This document shows, one piece after another, positions 52,585 to 60,965 of a DNA stretch of 64,000 nt; within the stretch, counting starts at the first letter, position 1, and every line of letters starts with the position of its first letter. Source of the stretch: DATBGO01 sp036558005 (GTDB lineage Bacteria; Actinomycetota; Actinomycetes; Streptosporangiales; Streptosporangiaceae); the NCBI GenBank assembly GCA_036558005.1, contig DATBGO010000068.1:1-64000 (forward strand), in the 5' to 3' direction. The translations under genes were made by a program, and so were the position numbers. The notes beneath the pieces are model-generated. The model was not told the DNA's origin. It did not search any database and was given only the letters and a program-made list of their open reading frames with translations.

Positions 52585-53538
52585 TTACCGCAACGGCACC
52601 GAGACGTGGATCGGGACCGGCGTGACGCCGATGACGCCCGCCTCCGGCGCCGGGTTCAGCACCTGGACGTCGAACCCGCACATGCCGGTGGCGTTGCCGG
52701 CCACCTGGTTGGATGCGCTGTCGCCGTCACCCCACTGGTCAGCGGGCGAGTTGTTCTGGCAGCTGAAGTTGCCGTGGATGATGTTGCCCTCGTCCTCGTT
52801 CCCGTCGATGTCGCCGTTGACGATGTTGGTGTTGACGGCGTTGCCGCCGATCTGGTTGCGGAACATGCCGAACCAGCAGGTGGTCAGGTTGGTGACGGTC
52901 ACGTTCCCGTGCACCGTGCTGTCGATGTAGCTGCTGTAGGGCGGGAAGCCGACGTCCTGGTTGAACACGCCGGCCGGGTCACAGCTCTCACCGCCGCCGC
53001 CACCGGTCTGGGTGACGTTCCCGTCGACGGTCGAGTCGTGCAGGACGACGCCGAGCGCCTGGTTCACGATCAGGTTGCCGTGGATGACGTCCAGGCTGGT
53101 GAGCGTGGGCGCGCCCGGGTTGGGATCATCGAGGCAGGGGAACTCGGGCACGTTGATGACGCCGTGCAGGCCCCATAGATTGGCGAAGACCGTACCGCAG
53201 CCGAGCATGACGCTGGCATTGTCCTGGACGACCATGTTGCCGTCCACGGTCAGCCGGGAGCCGTTGGCCCCGAAGACCGCATTCAGAATGGCGTTCGGTG
53301 CGACAGTGAGATTTCCCGACACGTGCACCGGGCCGTTCTGGATGGCGCAGGCGCCGTCGATCACCAGATTGCTATAGCTGCCAGATAGTTGTCCCGGCGC
53401 TGCCAGCGTGCCCGTGCAGGTCTGCGTCCCACCCTGCTGCACGGCCGCGGCGGCCAGGCCCTGCCCGGCGGTCAGGGTGCCGAGGACCAGCCCGCCAGCA
53501 CCCAGCGCGCATGCCAGAATACGCGATTTCATTGCCAT
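52585..53538 (-). CDS. Secreted beta-helix-like protein of unknown function
   Basis: A 317-residue exported protein with a signal peptide of about 33 residues (basic start, Leu/Gly/Ala core). The mature part is acidic and rich in Gly, Asn, Val and Asp. It has regular short strands such as Val-His-Val-Ser-Gly-Asn-Leu-Thr-Val, Leu-Thr-Val-Asp-Gly-Asn-Met-Val-Val, Val-Ile-His-Gly-Asn-Leu-Ile-Val, Asp-Ser-Thr-Val-Asp-Gly-Asn-Val and Ser-Thr-Val-His-Gly-Asn-Val-Thr-Val. The recurring (Asp/His)-Gly-Asn-(hydrophobic)3 turn suggests a right-handed parallel beta-helix. About seven Cys could form disulfides. I do not recognise a named family or enzyme motif. Confidence 0.7.
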   Translation of the reverse strand: MAMKSRILACALGAGGLVLGTLTAGQGLAAAAVQQGGTQTCTGTLAAPGQLSGSYSNLVIDGACAIQNGPVHVSGNLTVAPNAILNAVFGANGSRLTVDGNMVVQDNASVMLGCGTVFANLWGLHGVINVPEFPCLDDPNPGAPTLTSLDVIHGNLIVNQALGVVLHDSTVDGNVTQTGGGGGESCDPAGVFNQDVGFPPYSSYIDSTVHGNVTVTNLTTCWFGMFRNQIGGNAVNTNIVNGDIDGNEDEGNIIHGNFSCQNNSPADQWGDGDSASNQVAGNATGMCGFDVQVLNPAPEAGVIGVTPVPIHVSVPLR

Positions 53539-53670
53539 TCGCCGTTACCCTCCCATTCGTCCGGTTAACCGGCTTCGACCACGTACGAACAATGGTGGGC
53601 CATATGTAGCACCGGGCTCGGAGATCGTCAAGGATTCACGGCCGCATGAATGGCGATATCCCGCGGGCTC

Positions 53671-54552
53671 TCAGCCGATGGCGACCGCGACAATGCCGGC
53701 CACTATCGCGGCCGCGCCCGCCAGGCGGCGGGCCAGGCTGCCCTCGCCCAGCAGCCTGCCCCCGAGCAGGACCCCGAACAGCACGCTGACCTCGCGGGCC
53801 GGCGCGACCGCGCTGACCGCGGAGAAGCTCAGCGCGATCAGCACCAGGATGTAGGCCAGCGGCGCCAGCGCCGCCGCGCCGAGCACCTGCGGCCGGTACT
53901 GCCGCCACACCCGGGCGGTCAGCGGCCTGGCCCGCAGCGCCAGCGGCGCGAACGCCAGCGCCATGAACGGGAAGGCGGCATAGCCCTGCAGCAGCGCCGG
54001 GGTGCGCAAGTCCGACACCGCGTACTTGTCCCACAGCGTGTACGACGCGATGAACATCCCGGTCACCGCGGCGAAGGTGACCGCGACGGCGGGCCCTGGC
54101 CCGGCCGCGGCGGCCGGGCGGCCGCGGCCGGCCGGGATGCTGATGACCAGCACGCCGCCGATGATCAGGGCGATGCCCGCCAGGCCGGCCGGCCCGGGCC
54201 GCTCGCCGAACAGGGCCAGGCCCGCCAGCGCGGCCAGCAGGGCGCCGGTGCCGCGCCCGAGCGGGTAGACCAGCGACAGGTCGCCGGCCTGGTAGCCGCG
54301 CTGCAGGAACAGGAAGTACCCGCACTGCAACAGCCCGGTCCCGGCCAGGAACGTCCAGCTGGCGGCCGTCAGGCGCGGGTGGCCGGCGGCCAGCGCCACG
54401 GCGGCGACCGGTGCGTAGCCGATGCTGCCCGCCACCGCGACCAGCCAGATGAAGCTGGTAGCCGCCAGCGCGGACGCCTGCTTGCTGAGCAGGTTCCAGC
54501 TGGCGTGAGCGATCGCGGCGGTGAGGATGAGAGCGATGGCGGCCGGGCTCAA
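53671..54552 (-). CDS. EamA/DMT superfamily transporter
   Basis: A 293-residue protein with ten hydrophobic helices arranged as two EamA repeats. The first begins His-Ala-Ser-Trp-Asn-Leu-Leu-Ser-Lys-Gln-Ala; the second, near residue 165, begins Ser-Tyr-Thr-Leu-Trp-Asp-Lys-Tyr-Ala-Val. Such carriers move metabolites or drugs across the cytoplasmic membrane; the substrate is unknown. The start is a TTG with CGGAG seven bases upstream. It is divergent from a histidine phosphatase gene. Confidence 0.82.
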   Translation of the reverse strand: MSPAAIALILTAAIAHASWNLLSKQASALAATSFIWLVAVAGSIGYAPVAAVALAAGHPRLTAASWTFLAGTGLLQCGYFLFLQRGYQAGDLSLVYPLGRGTGALLAALAGLALFGERPGPAGLAGIALIIGGVLVISIPAGRGRPAAAAGPGPAVAVTFAAVTGMFIASYTLWDKYAVSDLRTPALLQGYAAFPFMALAFAPLALRARPLTARVWRQYRPQVLGAAALAPLAYILVLIALSFSAVSAVAPAREVSVLFGVLLGGRLLGEGSLARRLAGAAAIVAGIVAVAIG

Positions 54553-54630
54553 CTGATGACTCCGCGGCCAGCATATCGCCGTCTGTCAGGCCGGCCGCGG
54601 CGCAGGCCGCTTGGGTAAGCTGTGCGCGCG

Positions 54631-55281
54631 ATGACAGATCCCGGGCCGCCGGCCGCAACCACGATCGTTCACTTGCTGCGCCACGGCGAGGTGGAGAATC
54701 CCCGCGGCGTGCTGTACGGCCGGCTCCCCGGCTTCCACCTGTCCGAGGACGGCGCGATGATGGCGAAGGCAGCCGCTGACTTCCTGGCCGCCAGGGACGT
54801 GACCGTGCTGCGGTCATCGCCGCTGGAGCGGGCGGCGGAGACGGCCGAGCCGCTGGCCGCGCAGACCGGCCTGCGGGCCGAGACCGACGAGCGGCTGATC
54901 GAGCCGTCGAACCACTTCGAGGGCCAGCACTTCGGCCCGGGCGACGGCTCGCTGCTGCGCCCCGGGCACTGGTACTACCTGCGCAACCCGTTCCGCCCGT
55001 CCTGGGGTGAGCCGTACCGGGAGGTCCTGGCCAGGATGCGCGCGGCGGTGCACGACGTGGCCGGCCAGGCGGCCGGGCACGAGGCGGTCTGCGTCAGCCA
55101 CCAGCTGCCGATCTGGATCATGCGCCGGTCGGCAGAGGGGCGGCCGCTGTGGCATGACCCGCGGCGCCGGCAGTGCGCGCTCGGCAGCATCACCAGCTTC
55201 ACCTACCGGTCGGGCCGGCTGGTCGGGGTGAGCTACTTCGAGCCATCCGACCACCGCCCGCGGCAGGTAGCTGGCGCCTGA
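54631..55281 (+). CDS. Histidine phosphatase (phosphoglycerate mutase-like) family protein
   Basis: A 216-residue protein with the catalytic Leu-Leu-Arg-His-Gly-Glu motif near residue 12, a second Arg in Ser-Ser-Pro-Leu-Glu-Arg-Ala-Ala-Glu-Thr-Ala, and the later His in Val-Ser-His-Gln-Leu-Pro. It is the member that regularly precedes the cytochrome c maturation genes in actinobacteria. Substrate not known. A TAAGCT hexamer ends nine bases before the ATG; an upstream in-frame GTG (54622) is less likely because it would abut that hexamer. Confidence 0.88.
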   Translation: MTDPGPPAATTIVHLLRHGEVENPRGVLYGRLPGFHLSEDGAMMAKAAADFLAARDVTVLRSSPLERAAETAEPLAAQTGLRAETDERLIEPSNHFEGQHFGPGDGSLLRPGHWYYLRNPFRPSWGEPYREVLARMRAAVHDVAGQAAGHEAVCVSHQLPIWIMRRSAEGRPLWHDPRRRQCALGSITSFTYRSGRLVGVSYFEPSDHRPRQVAGA

Positions 55282-55371
55282 CGAGCCAGCCAAGGCCGGC
55301 CCCAGGGCGGCCCGGCACGGCCGGGTCGGGCACAATGGGGCGCGGTACTACTGTCTGTAGGAGATCACTGC

Positions 55372-55977
55372 GTGTTCCGGTTGACGAGCATCGGGCGCCG
55401 GGCTGGCCGCGGCGCGGCCGCGGCGGCGCTGATGCTGGGCCTGGCCGCGTGCGAGGGCGGCGCGATCGCCCAGTCCACCCCGCGGAGCAACGGGACCAGC
55501 TTCGTGGCCGGCGGCCCGGGCGCCACCGTGTTCGCCGCGGCCGCGCGCAAGGCAGCGCCCGACATCGCCGGCATCACGCTGGCCGGCACCAGGCTGGCCC
55601 TGTCCAGCTACCGCGGCAGTGAGGTCGTGCTGAACTTCTGGGGGTCGTGGTGCCCGCCGTGCCGGCAGGAAGCGCCCGCGCTGGCCGCGCTCTCGTCCCG
55701 GTTCCGGCCCGGCGGGGTGCGGTTCCTCGGCATCGACATCAGGGACAACCCGGCCAGCGCGCAGGCGTTCCTGCGCGGCTTCCGGATCGGCTACCCGAGC
55801 CTGAACGACCCCGGTGACCAGCTCGCGCTGGACTTCCGCGGCACGGTGCCGCCGCTGGGCATCCCGACCACGCTGGTGATCGACCGGCAGGGCCGGATCG
55901 CCGCGCGTATCGTCGGCGGCGTGTCCTACGACGGGCTGAAGACCCTGATCACGAAGATCGCGGCGGGACCGGCATGA
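55372..55977 (+). CDS. TlpA/ResA-type thioredoxin lipoprotein
   Basis: A 201-residue lipoprotein. The lipobox Leu-Gly-Leu-Ala-Ala-Cys places the lipidated Cys near residue 27. The thioredoxin active site is Trp-Gly-Ser-Trp-Cys-Pro-Pro-Cys-Arg-Gln-Glu, and the cis-Pro loop is Gly-Ile-Pro-Thr-Thr-Leu-Val-Ile-Asp. It would reduce the CxxCH cysteines of apocytochrome c outside the membrane. The GTG start has TAGGAG upstream. It overlaps resB by 4 bp. The CcdA membrane reductant that normally sits between tlpA and resB is absent here. Confidence 0.9.
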   Translation: MFRLTSIGRRAGRGAAAAALMLGLAACEGGAIAQSTPRSNGTSFVAGGPGATVFAAAARKAAPDIAGITLAGTRLALSSYRGSEVVLNFWGSWCPPCRQEAPALAALSSRFRPGGVRFLGIDIRDNPASAQAFLRGFRIGYPSLNDPGDQLALDFRGTVPPLGIPTTLVIDRQGRIAARIVGGVSYDGLKTLITKIAAGPA

Positions 55978-57620
55978 CCCGGGTGACCGCGCGGGTCCGG
56001 CCGGCCGGGCCGGGCAGCGCCGCGCCCGGCGGGACGCCGGGCACGCCCGCCACCCGGCTGGGCCCTGGCGGCTGGCTGCGCTGGGCATGGCGGCAGCTGA
56101 CCTCGATGCGGACCGCGCTGATCCTGCTGTTCCTGCTGGCGGTGGCCAGCGTGCCCGGATCGATCCTGCCGCAGGAAGGCATCGACCCCTCGGCGGTCAC
56201 CCAGTATTACGCGGCGCACCCGGCGCTGGCCCCGGTGCTGGCCAGGCTGTCGCTGTTCAACGTGTTCGCCGCGCCCTGGTACGCGGCGATCTACCTGCTG
56301 CTGTTCGCCTCGCTGGCCGGCTGCGTGCTGCCCAGGACGGTCCGGCTGGCCGGCTCGGCCCGGCAGCAGCCGCCGCGGGCCCCGCGCAACCTGGGCAGGC
56401 TGCCGCTGACCGCCAGCTACCAGACCGCGCTGCCGCCGGCCGCCGCGCTGGAATCGGCCCGGCGGCTGCTGGCGGCCCGGCGGTTCCGGCTGCGGGCCGG
56501 CGAAGGCTGGGTGGCCGCGGAGAAGGGCTACCTGAGAGAGGCCGGCAACCTGCTGTTCCATCTCGCGCTGCTGGCCCTGCTCGGCTCGGTCGGGATCGGC
56601 GGCATCTTCGGGTACAAGGCCAACCGGCTGCTGGTCGTGGGCGACTCGTTCGCCAACACGGTCACCGCGCTCGACCAGTTCCGGCCCGGCCGCCTGGTCT
56701 CAGCCGCTGACCTGCAGCCGTTCTCGGTGACCCTGAACCACTTCGACGCGACCTATATCACCGCGGGCAACCAGCGCGGCCAGCCCTCGAACTTCGTCGC
56801 CTCGCTGACCTACACCGCGCAGCCCGGTGACCGCCCGCACAGCTTCAGGCTGCAGGTCAACCACCCGCTTGAGGTCGACGACGTCCGGGTGTTCCTGCTC
56901 GGCCACGGGTACGCGCCGCAGTTCCGGATCACCGACGGCACCGGCCGGGTGGTGTTCAACGGCGCGGTGCCGTTCATCCCGGTCGAGCAGGCGGGCTTCA
57001 GCTCCGACGGGGTGATCAAGGTCCCGGACGCCAGCCCGCGCCAGCTTGGCTTCGCCGGGGTGTTCCTGCCCACCATGGTGGACGCGGGCGGCACCCTGGA
57101 GTCGGCGTTCCCCGCGGCGCTCAACCCGAGGGTGAGCATGCTCGCCTACGACGGCAACCTCGGGATGAACGCGGGGGCGCCGCAGTCGGTTTACGAGCTC
57201 AACACCGCGGGCCTGCGCCGGCTGCCGGTCCCGCCCGCGCCGCTAGCGGCGGGCCAGTCGATGAAGCTGCCTGGCGGGGCCGGCACGCTCACCTTCACCG
57301 GGTACAAGCAGTGGGTCAGCCTGGCCATCACCTACGACCCCGGGCAGCTGCCCGCCCTGGCATCAGGGATCGCGGCGCTGGCTGGCCTGCTGCTGTCCTT
57401 CATGGTCCGGCGGCGCCGGGTCTTCGTCCGGGCGCAGGCCGCCGGCGGCGGGCTGAGCGTCGTCCAGGTCGGCGGCCTGGCGAGGTCCGACGCGGCCGGC
57501 GGCTTCGACACCGAGTTCGCCGGACTGGCCGCGCAGTTCAGCGAGGCACACGACGGCCGCGAGCTGACCAGCCCGATGGCAGGCCGCGATCCAGCCCTTC
57601 GCCACGAAGAGGGGGAATGA
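55974..57620 (+). CDS. resB: Cytochrome c biogenesis protein ResB (Ccs1)
   Basis: A 548-residue membrane protein. The N-terminal Thr-Ser-Met-Arg-Thr-Ala-Leu-Ile-Leu-Leu-Phe-Leu-Leu-Ala helix is the ResB signature. Two more helices lie near 95-115 and 190-210 and one near 460-480. A large external domain (about 215-455) contains Leu-Gln-Val-Asn-His-Pro-Leu-Glu-Val-Asp, with a conserved-type His. With CcsB it forms the System II haem export and ligation complex for c-type cytochromes. The start overlaps tlpA by 4 bp and ccsB begins seven bases after the stop. Confidence 0.92.
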   Translation: MTRVTARVRPAGPGSAAPGGTPGTPATRLGPGGWLRWAWRQLTSMRTALILLFLLAVASVPGSILPQEGIDPSAVTQYYAAHPALAPVLARLSLFNVFAAPWYAAIYLLLFASLAGCVLPRTVRLAGSARQQPPRAPRNLGRLPLTASYQTALPPAAALESARRLLAARRFRLRAGEGWVAAEKGYLREAGNLLFHLALLALLGSVGIGGIFGYKANRLLVVGDSFANTVTALDQFRPGRLVSAADLQPFSVTLNHFDATYITAGNQRGQPSNFVASLTYTAQPGDRPHSFRLQVNHPLEVDDVRVFLLGHGYAPQFRITDGTGRVVFNGAVPFIPVEQAGFSSDGVIKVPDASPRQLGFAGVFLPTMVDAGGTLESAFPAALNPRVSMLAYDGNLGMNAGAPQSVYELNTAGLRRLPVPPAPLAAGQSMKLPGGAGTLTFTGYKQWVSLAITYDPGQLPALASGIAALAGLLLSFMVRRRRVFVRAQAAGGGLSVVQVGGLARSDAAGGFDTEFAGLAAQFSEAHDGRELTSPMAGRDPALRHEEGE

Positions 57621-57626
57621 GGTTCC

Positions 57627-58661
57627 GTGCATCTCAACATCGGCCTGGCCGACTTCAGCCAGGGCATGCTGCTGTCCGCGATCGTCATCTACGCGCTCGC
57701 GATGCTCGGCTACGCCGGGGACTTCGCGTTCGGCCGCAGGCCCGCGGCCACGGCGGCGGCCGGGGCCAGCGCGGCGGCACCGGCCGCCGCTGAGCTCATC
57801 GGGGCCTCGGTAGCCGGGGCCCGGCCGGCCGCCGGCCCGGCGCCGGGCGGCCCGCCGCCGGCCGCGCAGCCCGCGGCGAACGCGATCCGCGGCGGCACCG
57901 GGGCCTGGGTGCGGGTAGCGTTCACGCTCACCTGCGTCGGCCTGTTCGCGCATGTCACCGGCATCGTCAGCCGCGGGATCGCCGAGCACCGGGTGCCGTG
58001 GGGCAACATGTACGAGTTCATCATGGCGATCAGCTGCATGGCGGTGCTCGTCCTGGTGGTCGTGGCCGGCCGGTACCGGGCCCACTACATCGGGCTGTTC
58101 GTGCTGATCCCGGTGGTGTTCGCGCTCGGGCTCGCGGTCACCGTCGTCTACACCCCGGCCGGCGCGCTGGTGCCAGCGCTGCAGTCCTACTGGATCGCGA
58201 TCCACGTCACCGCGATGATCATCGCCAGCGGCCTGTACATCGTCGGCGCGGTCGTGACCGTCATGTACCTCGTCGCCGACCGCAGCCTGCGGCGGACGGC
58301 GGCCGGCCTGCCGTCCGCCACCAGCGGCATCGTCGCCCGCCTGCCCAAGCCGGACGTGCTGGACCGGCTGTCCTACCGGACCATCCTGGGCGCCTTCCCG
58401 GTATGGACGTTCGGCGTCATGGCCGGGGCGATCTGGGCCGACCAGGCCTGGGGCCGGTACTGGGGCTGGGACCCGAAGGAAACCTGGTCGTTCATCACCT
58501 GGGTGGTCTACGCGGGCTTCCTGCACGCCAGGGCGACCGCTGGCTGGCGGGGGCGGCGGGCGGCCTACATCCAGCTCGTCGGCTTCGGCTGCCTGATGTT
58601 CAACCTGATCGGGATCAACCTGTGGGTGAGCGGGCTGCACTCCTACGCCGGCCTGAACTGA
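57627..58661 (+). CDS. ccsB: Cytochrome c biogenesis protein CcsB (CcsA-type haem handling)
   Basis: A 344-residue polytopic protein of the haem-handling family. The Trp-rich motif is Trp-Gly-Arg-Tyr-Trp-Gly-Trp-Asp-Pro-Lys-Glu-Thr-Trp-Ser (about 285-298). Trp-Gly-Asn-Met-Tyr-Glu-Phe (about 125) and conserved His in Ala-Ile-His-Val-Thr and near the C-terminus (Gly-Leu-His-Ser-Tyr) complete the haem ligands. The GTG start is used. A Pro/Ala/Gly-rich loop at about 35-85 is longer than usual. With ResB it attaches haem to apocytochrome c. Confidence 0.93.
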   Translation: MHLNIGLADFSQGMLLSAIVIYALAMLGYAGDFAFGRRPAATAAAGASAAAPAAAELIGASVAGARPAAGPAPGGPPPAAQPAANAIRGGTGAWVRVAFTLTCVGLFAHVTGIVSRGIAEHRVPWGNMYEFIMAISCMAVLVLVVVAGRYRAHYIGLFVLIPVVFALGLAVTVVYTPAGALVPALQSYWIAIHVTAMIIASGLYIVGAVVTVMYLVADRSLRRTAAGLPSATSGIVARLPKPDVLDRLSYRTILGAFPVWTFGVMAGAIWADQAWGRYWGWDPKETWSFITWVVYAGFLHARATAGWRGRRAAYIQLVGFGCLMFNLIGINLWVSGLHSYAGLN

Positions 58662-58671
58662 CCGGGCAGGC

Positions 58672-59088
58672 TCAGGCGTCGTTGCCGGCCTCGCGGTCGT
58701 CGCGGATCCGGCGGTCAAGCTCGGCCAGGAAATCCGGGTCGTCGTCGGGGCCGGCCGGGCGCCAGGAACCGGGCCGCGGGTAACCGGCCGGGCCCGGGCC
58801 GAGGTCGTCGATGCGGCTGGCCGGGTGGCGGCGGTAGGCCTCCTGCTGGCGGATGCCGCGCAGGCCAGCGAGCGGGCGGCGGGTCACAGGGACATGCCAG
58901 CCGCGGGCCGGGCGGCCCGCGATGAGCCACGCGACGGCGCCGGCGGCCGAGAGCAAGATCACTATGAGTATCCAGGTTCGCTTGGACAAGCTCCGCATCG
59001 CGAATTCCGGCGTACGTGCCACATCGATCAGGCACGGCACCACGAAACCGACCGTGAGCAGGGCCAACAGCATGCCGATGAGCAACAT
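58672..59088 (-). CDS. PLDc_N-like two-helix membrane protein
   Basis: A 138-residue protein. Two membrane helices (about 3-22 and 40-58) are joined by a short loop, with Arg-Thr-Trp-Ile-Leu-Ile-Val-Ile-Leu at the start of the second and Trp-Leu-Ile-Ala-Gly-Arg-Pro at its end. This is the pattern of the phospholipase-D-nuclease N-terminal (PLDc_N) domain, found here without a catalytic partner. The C-terminal ~70 residues are charged and Pro-rich with Asp-Asp-Pro-Asp-Phe-Leu-Ala-Glu-Leu-Asp. The ATG has a TAGGCT -10 hexamer six bases upstream. Function unknown. Confidence 0.8.
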   Translation of the reverse strand: MLLIGMLLALLTVGFVVPCLIDVARTPEFAMRSLSKRTWILIVILLSAAGAVAWLIAGRPARGWHVPVTRRPLAGLRGIRQQEAYRRHPASRIDDLGPGPAGYPRPGSWRPAGPDDDPDFLAELDRRIRDDREAGNDA

Positions 59089-59094
59089 GGCCGC

Positions 59095-59100
59095 AGCCTA
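59095..59100 (-). promoter_or_regulatory. -10 element for the PLDc_N-like gene (leaderless)
   Basis: On the minus strand TAGGCT ends six bases before the ATG at 59088. A GTAATCA/TGATTAC inverted repeat (59138-59144 with 59169-59175) lies nearby in the divergent promoter region. Confidence 0.45.
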
Positions 59101-59252
59101 GCTGCTGTGATGCCCGACTTACCTGGGAATCGGCCGAGTAATCATGTCAAACTCCGCATGACCGTAATTGATTACACTGGGTAAGCTGGCATGACGGCTG
59201 CCCTGGTTTCGTCGTAGCCTGGCGGCCTGACCTGAACCCGGGGGTGCGCGAC

Positions 59253-60383
59253 ATGCGGCTGCGGTTACTGGAGCGTGTCCGGCAGTCCCTGCGGCGCAAG
59301 CCAGGGCCGGCCGCGCAGCGCGCCGCCGGGCCCGCCCGGGCCAGGACCGACGGGCCGGCCAGGGCGGCCGGCGTCGGCAGCCACCGGAGGGGATCGGCGC
59401 CGCGGCTGGTGCTGCGCGGCGGCGGCGACCGGGGCCAGGCCCGCGGCGGCAGTGATCCCGGGCCCGCTCGCGGCGGTGCTGCCGGGCCGCCTGGCGGCGG
59501 TGCTGACTGGCCGCCTGGCGGCGGGGGGCCACCGGGCCAGGGAGGGCCAGGCCGTGGCGTGACGGCGGCCCGGGTGAGCGGCGGGGCCGCCGCTGCAGGC
59601 CGGGCTGCTCCGGGCGCGGCGGCTCGCGCCGCGGTGCGGCAGCCGCCCGGGCAGGCCGCCGCCGGCGACGCGCGGGCGGGCCAGCAGCCGGGACGGGCGC
59701 GGGCGAGGATCGCGGCGCCCGGCGGCGAGGCCGCCCCGGCGGCGGTGAAGCAGCCCTGGTACGAGATAGCCCACAGCAACCGCACCGCGGCCGGGCGGCG
59801 GCACTGCGGCCAGCTGGAAGAGGTCGTCCGGCGGGAATGGGCCACGGACGCGATCCCGCCGCCCGAGGCGGTGGTCGCCATCGACCGGCTGGCGGAACTG
59901 CCCCAGCTGATCAAGCGGAAGCTGGCGGCGGGCCTCGACTCGATCCACGTCGGGCCCGGCGGAGTCCCTGACCTGGACGACATGGGCCGGCTGAGCGGCA
60001 TTCCGCTGCCCTCTGGCCGGGCCACCTGGGACGCGTGCGCCGGCGCCTACGGCGAGCGGAAGATCATCGTGGGCTCGCGGCCGTCCCCGAGCCCGGACGT
60101 GATGTGCCACGAGATCGGGCACGCGCTCGATGACATCGACGGCACCGGCGAGGGGTGGCAGTCCGACTCAGCCGGCTTCTGCGCCCTGTACGACCGCTGC
60201 CTGCCGCACATGATCTCCGACTTCCACCGGCAGCGCGGAGTCCTTGGCCGCAGGGAGTTCTTCGCCGACGCGTTCGCGGCGATCGCGTCCAGGCAGCGCC
60301 CGGCCCTGGTAGATATGGTCGGCGGGGACACCAGGGCGGCCCTGGACGTGATGCTCTACTTCAACGTGCGATATGGCATCTAG
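59253..60383 (+). CDS. ATLF (anthrax lethal factor-like) zinc metallopeptidase homologue
   Basis: A 376-residue protein. The first ~170 residues are disordered, rich in Arg, Gly, Pro and Ala, with tandem Gly-Gly-Gly-Ala-type repeats and no signal peptide. The catalytic domain (about 200-376) carries Met-Cys-His-Glu-Ile-Gly-His-Ala-Leu-Asp (zinc His286 and His290, Glu287) and a downstream Arg-Glu-Phe-Phe-Ala-Asp-Ala-Phe-Ala (Glu335 as third ligand). This is the HExxH plus E-x-x-x-D arrangement of the ATLF-like domain. It may be cytoplasmic or leave by a non-Sec route. GTG 59244 is an alternative start. A small protein gene follows after 12 bp. Confidence 0.72.
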   Translation: MRLRLLERVRQSLRRKPGPAAQRAAGPARARTDGPARAAGVGSHRRGSAPRLVLRGGGDRGQARGGSDPGPARGGAAGPPGGGADWPPGGGGPPGQGGPGRGVTAARVSGGAAAAGRAAPGAAARAAVRQPPGQAAAGDARAGQQPGRARARIAAPGGEAAPAAVKQPWYEIAHSNRTAAGRRHCGQLEEVVRREWATDAIPPPEAVVAIDRLAELPQLIKRKLAAGLDSIHVGPGGVPDLDDMGRLSGIPLPSGRATWDACAGAYGERKIIVGSRPSPSPDVMCHEIGHALDDIDGTGEGWQSDSAGFCALYDRCLPHMISDFHRQRGVLGRREFFADAFAAIASRQRPALVDMVGGDTRAALDVMLYFNVRYGI

Positions 60384-60395
60384 GGTGATCAGGCG

Positions 60396-60674
60396 ATGTA
60401 CGTTATAAGACTGCCTAACGGCAACCTGATGGTTCCCGAGTCGGCGATCAGCGGCGACGGCCAGGTGATGAGCGACGCGTACGTGGAGATCGGGCCGGCG
60501 GACGCGGACTACGAGCGGCTCGCCGCCCAGGCGGTGACCGAGGACGAGCTGGCCGAACGACGCAGGCGCTGGCAGGAGGGGGACGAGCCGCTGCGCAGGC
60601 AGTTCCTTGACTTCCTCGCCCGGGGCGGCAGGGACGGCGTGCGTGACGGGAAGGACAACGAGCCCGGGCGGTGA
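60396..60674 (+). CDS. Small protein linked to the ATLF-like peptidase (unknown function)
   Basis: A 92-residue, mostly acidic and charged protein. It starts Met-Tyr-Val-Ile-Arg-Leu-Pro-Asn-Gly-Asn-Leu-Met-Val-Pro, continues with Tyr-Val-Glu-Ile-Gly-Pro-Ala-Asp-Ala-Asp-Tyr, and ends in an Arg/Glu-rich helix. It begins 12 bp after the peptidase stop and is very likely co-transcribed. It could be a partner, inhibitor or immunity-like protein for the peptidase. No family is recognised. Confidence 0.65.
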   Translation: MYVIRLPNGNLMVPESAISGDGQVMSDAYVEIGPADADYERLAAQAVTEDELAERRRRWQEGDEPLRRQFLDFLARGGRDGVRDGKDNEPGR

Positions 60675-60761
60675 ACGGGCGGGCCGGCCGGCCCGGTAAC
60701 GGTGAGCGCCGTCAGCGGCGGGGGGCGAACGCCGCTCACCCTTACCGGATCGCCTGCTGCC

Positions 60762-60965
60762 TCACACCGCCGACGGTGCGGCCGTGCTCGCGTCACCGCT
60801 CAGCAGTGCCCTCACCTCTGACTCGCGGAACCGCCTGTGCCCTCCCGGTGTGCGAATGCTGCTGATGCGGCCGGATGCCGCCCAGCGGGTGACGGTCTTC
60901 GGGTCGACGCGGAACAGGGCAGCGACCTCTCCGGGAGTGAGCAGCCGCTCACTGTTGCCGTCCAT
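60762..60965 (-). CDS. bldC: BldC-like MerR-family developmental regulator
   Basis: A 67-residue DNA-binding protein: Leu-Leu-Thr-Pro-Gly-Glu-Val-Ala-Ala-Leu-Phe-Arg-Val-Asp-Pro-Lys-Thr-Val-Thr-Arg, then Trp-Ala-x-x-Gly-Arg-Ile-Ser-Ser-Ile-Arg-Thr, then Gly-Gly-His-Arg-Arg-Phe-Arg-Glu. This is close to Streptomyces BldC, which delays entry into development. The ATG at 60965 has GAGGAGGGG seven bases upstream. Upstream AT-rich sequence (about 60985-61050) is the likely promoter. Confidence 0.92.
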   Translation of the reverse strand: MDGNSERLLTPGEVAALFRVDPKTVTRWAASGRISSIRTPGGHRRFRESEVRALLSGDASTAAPSAV

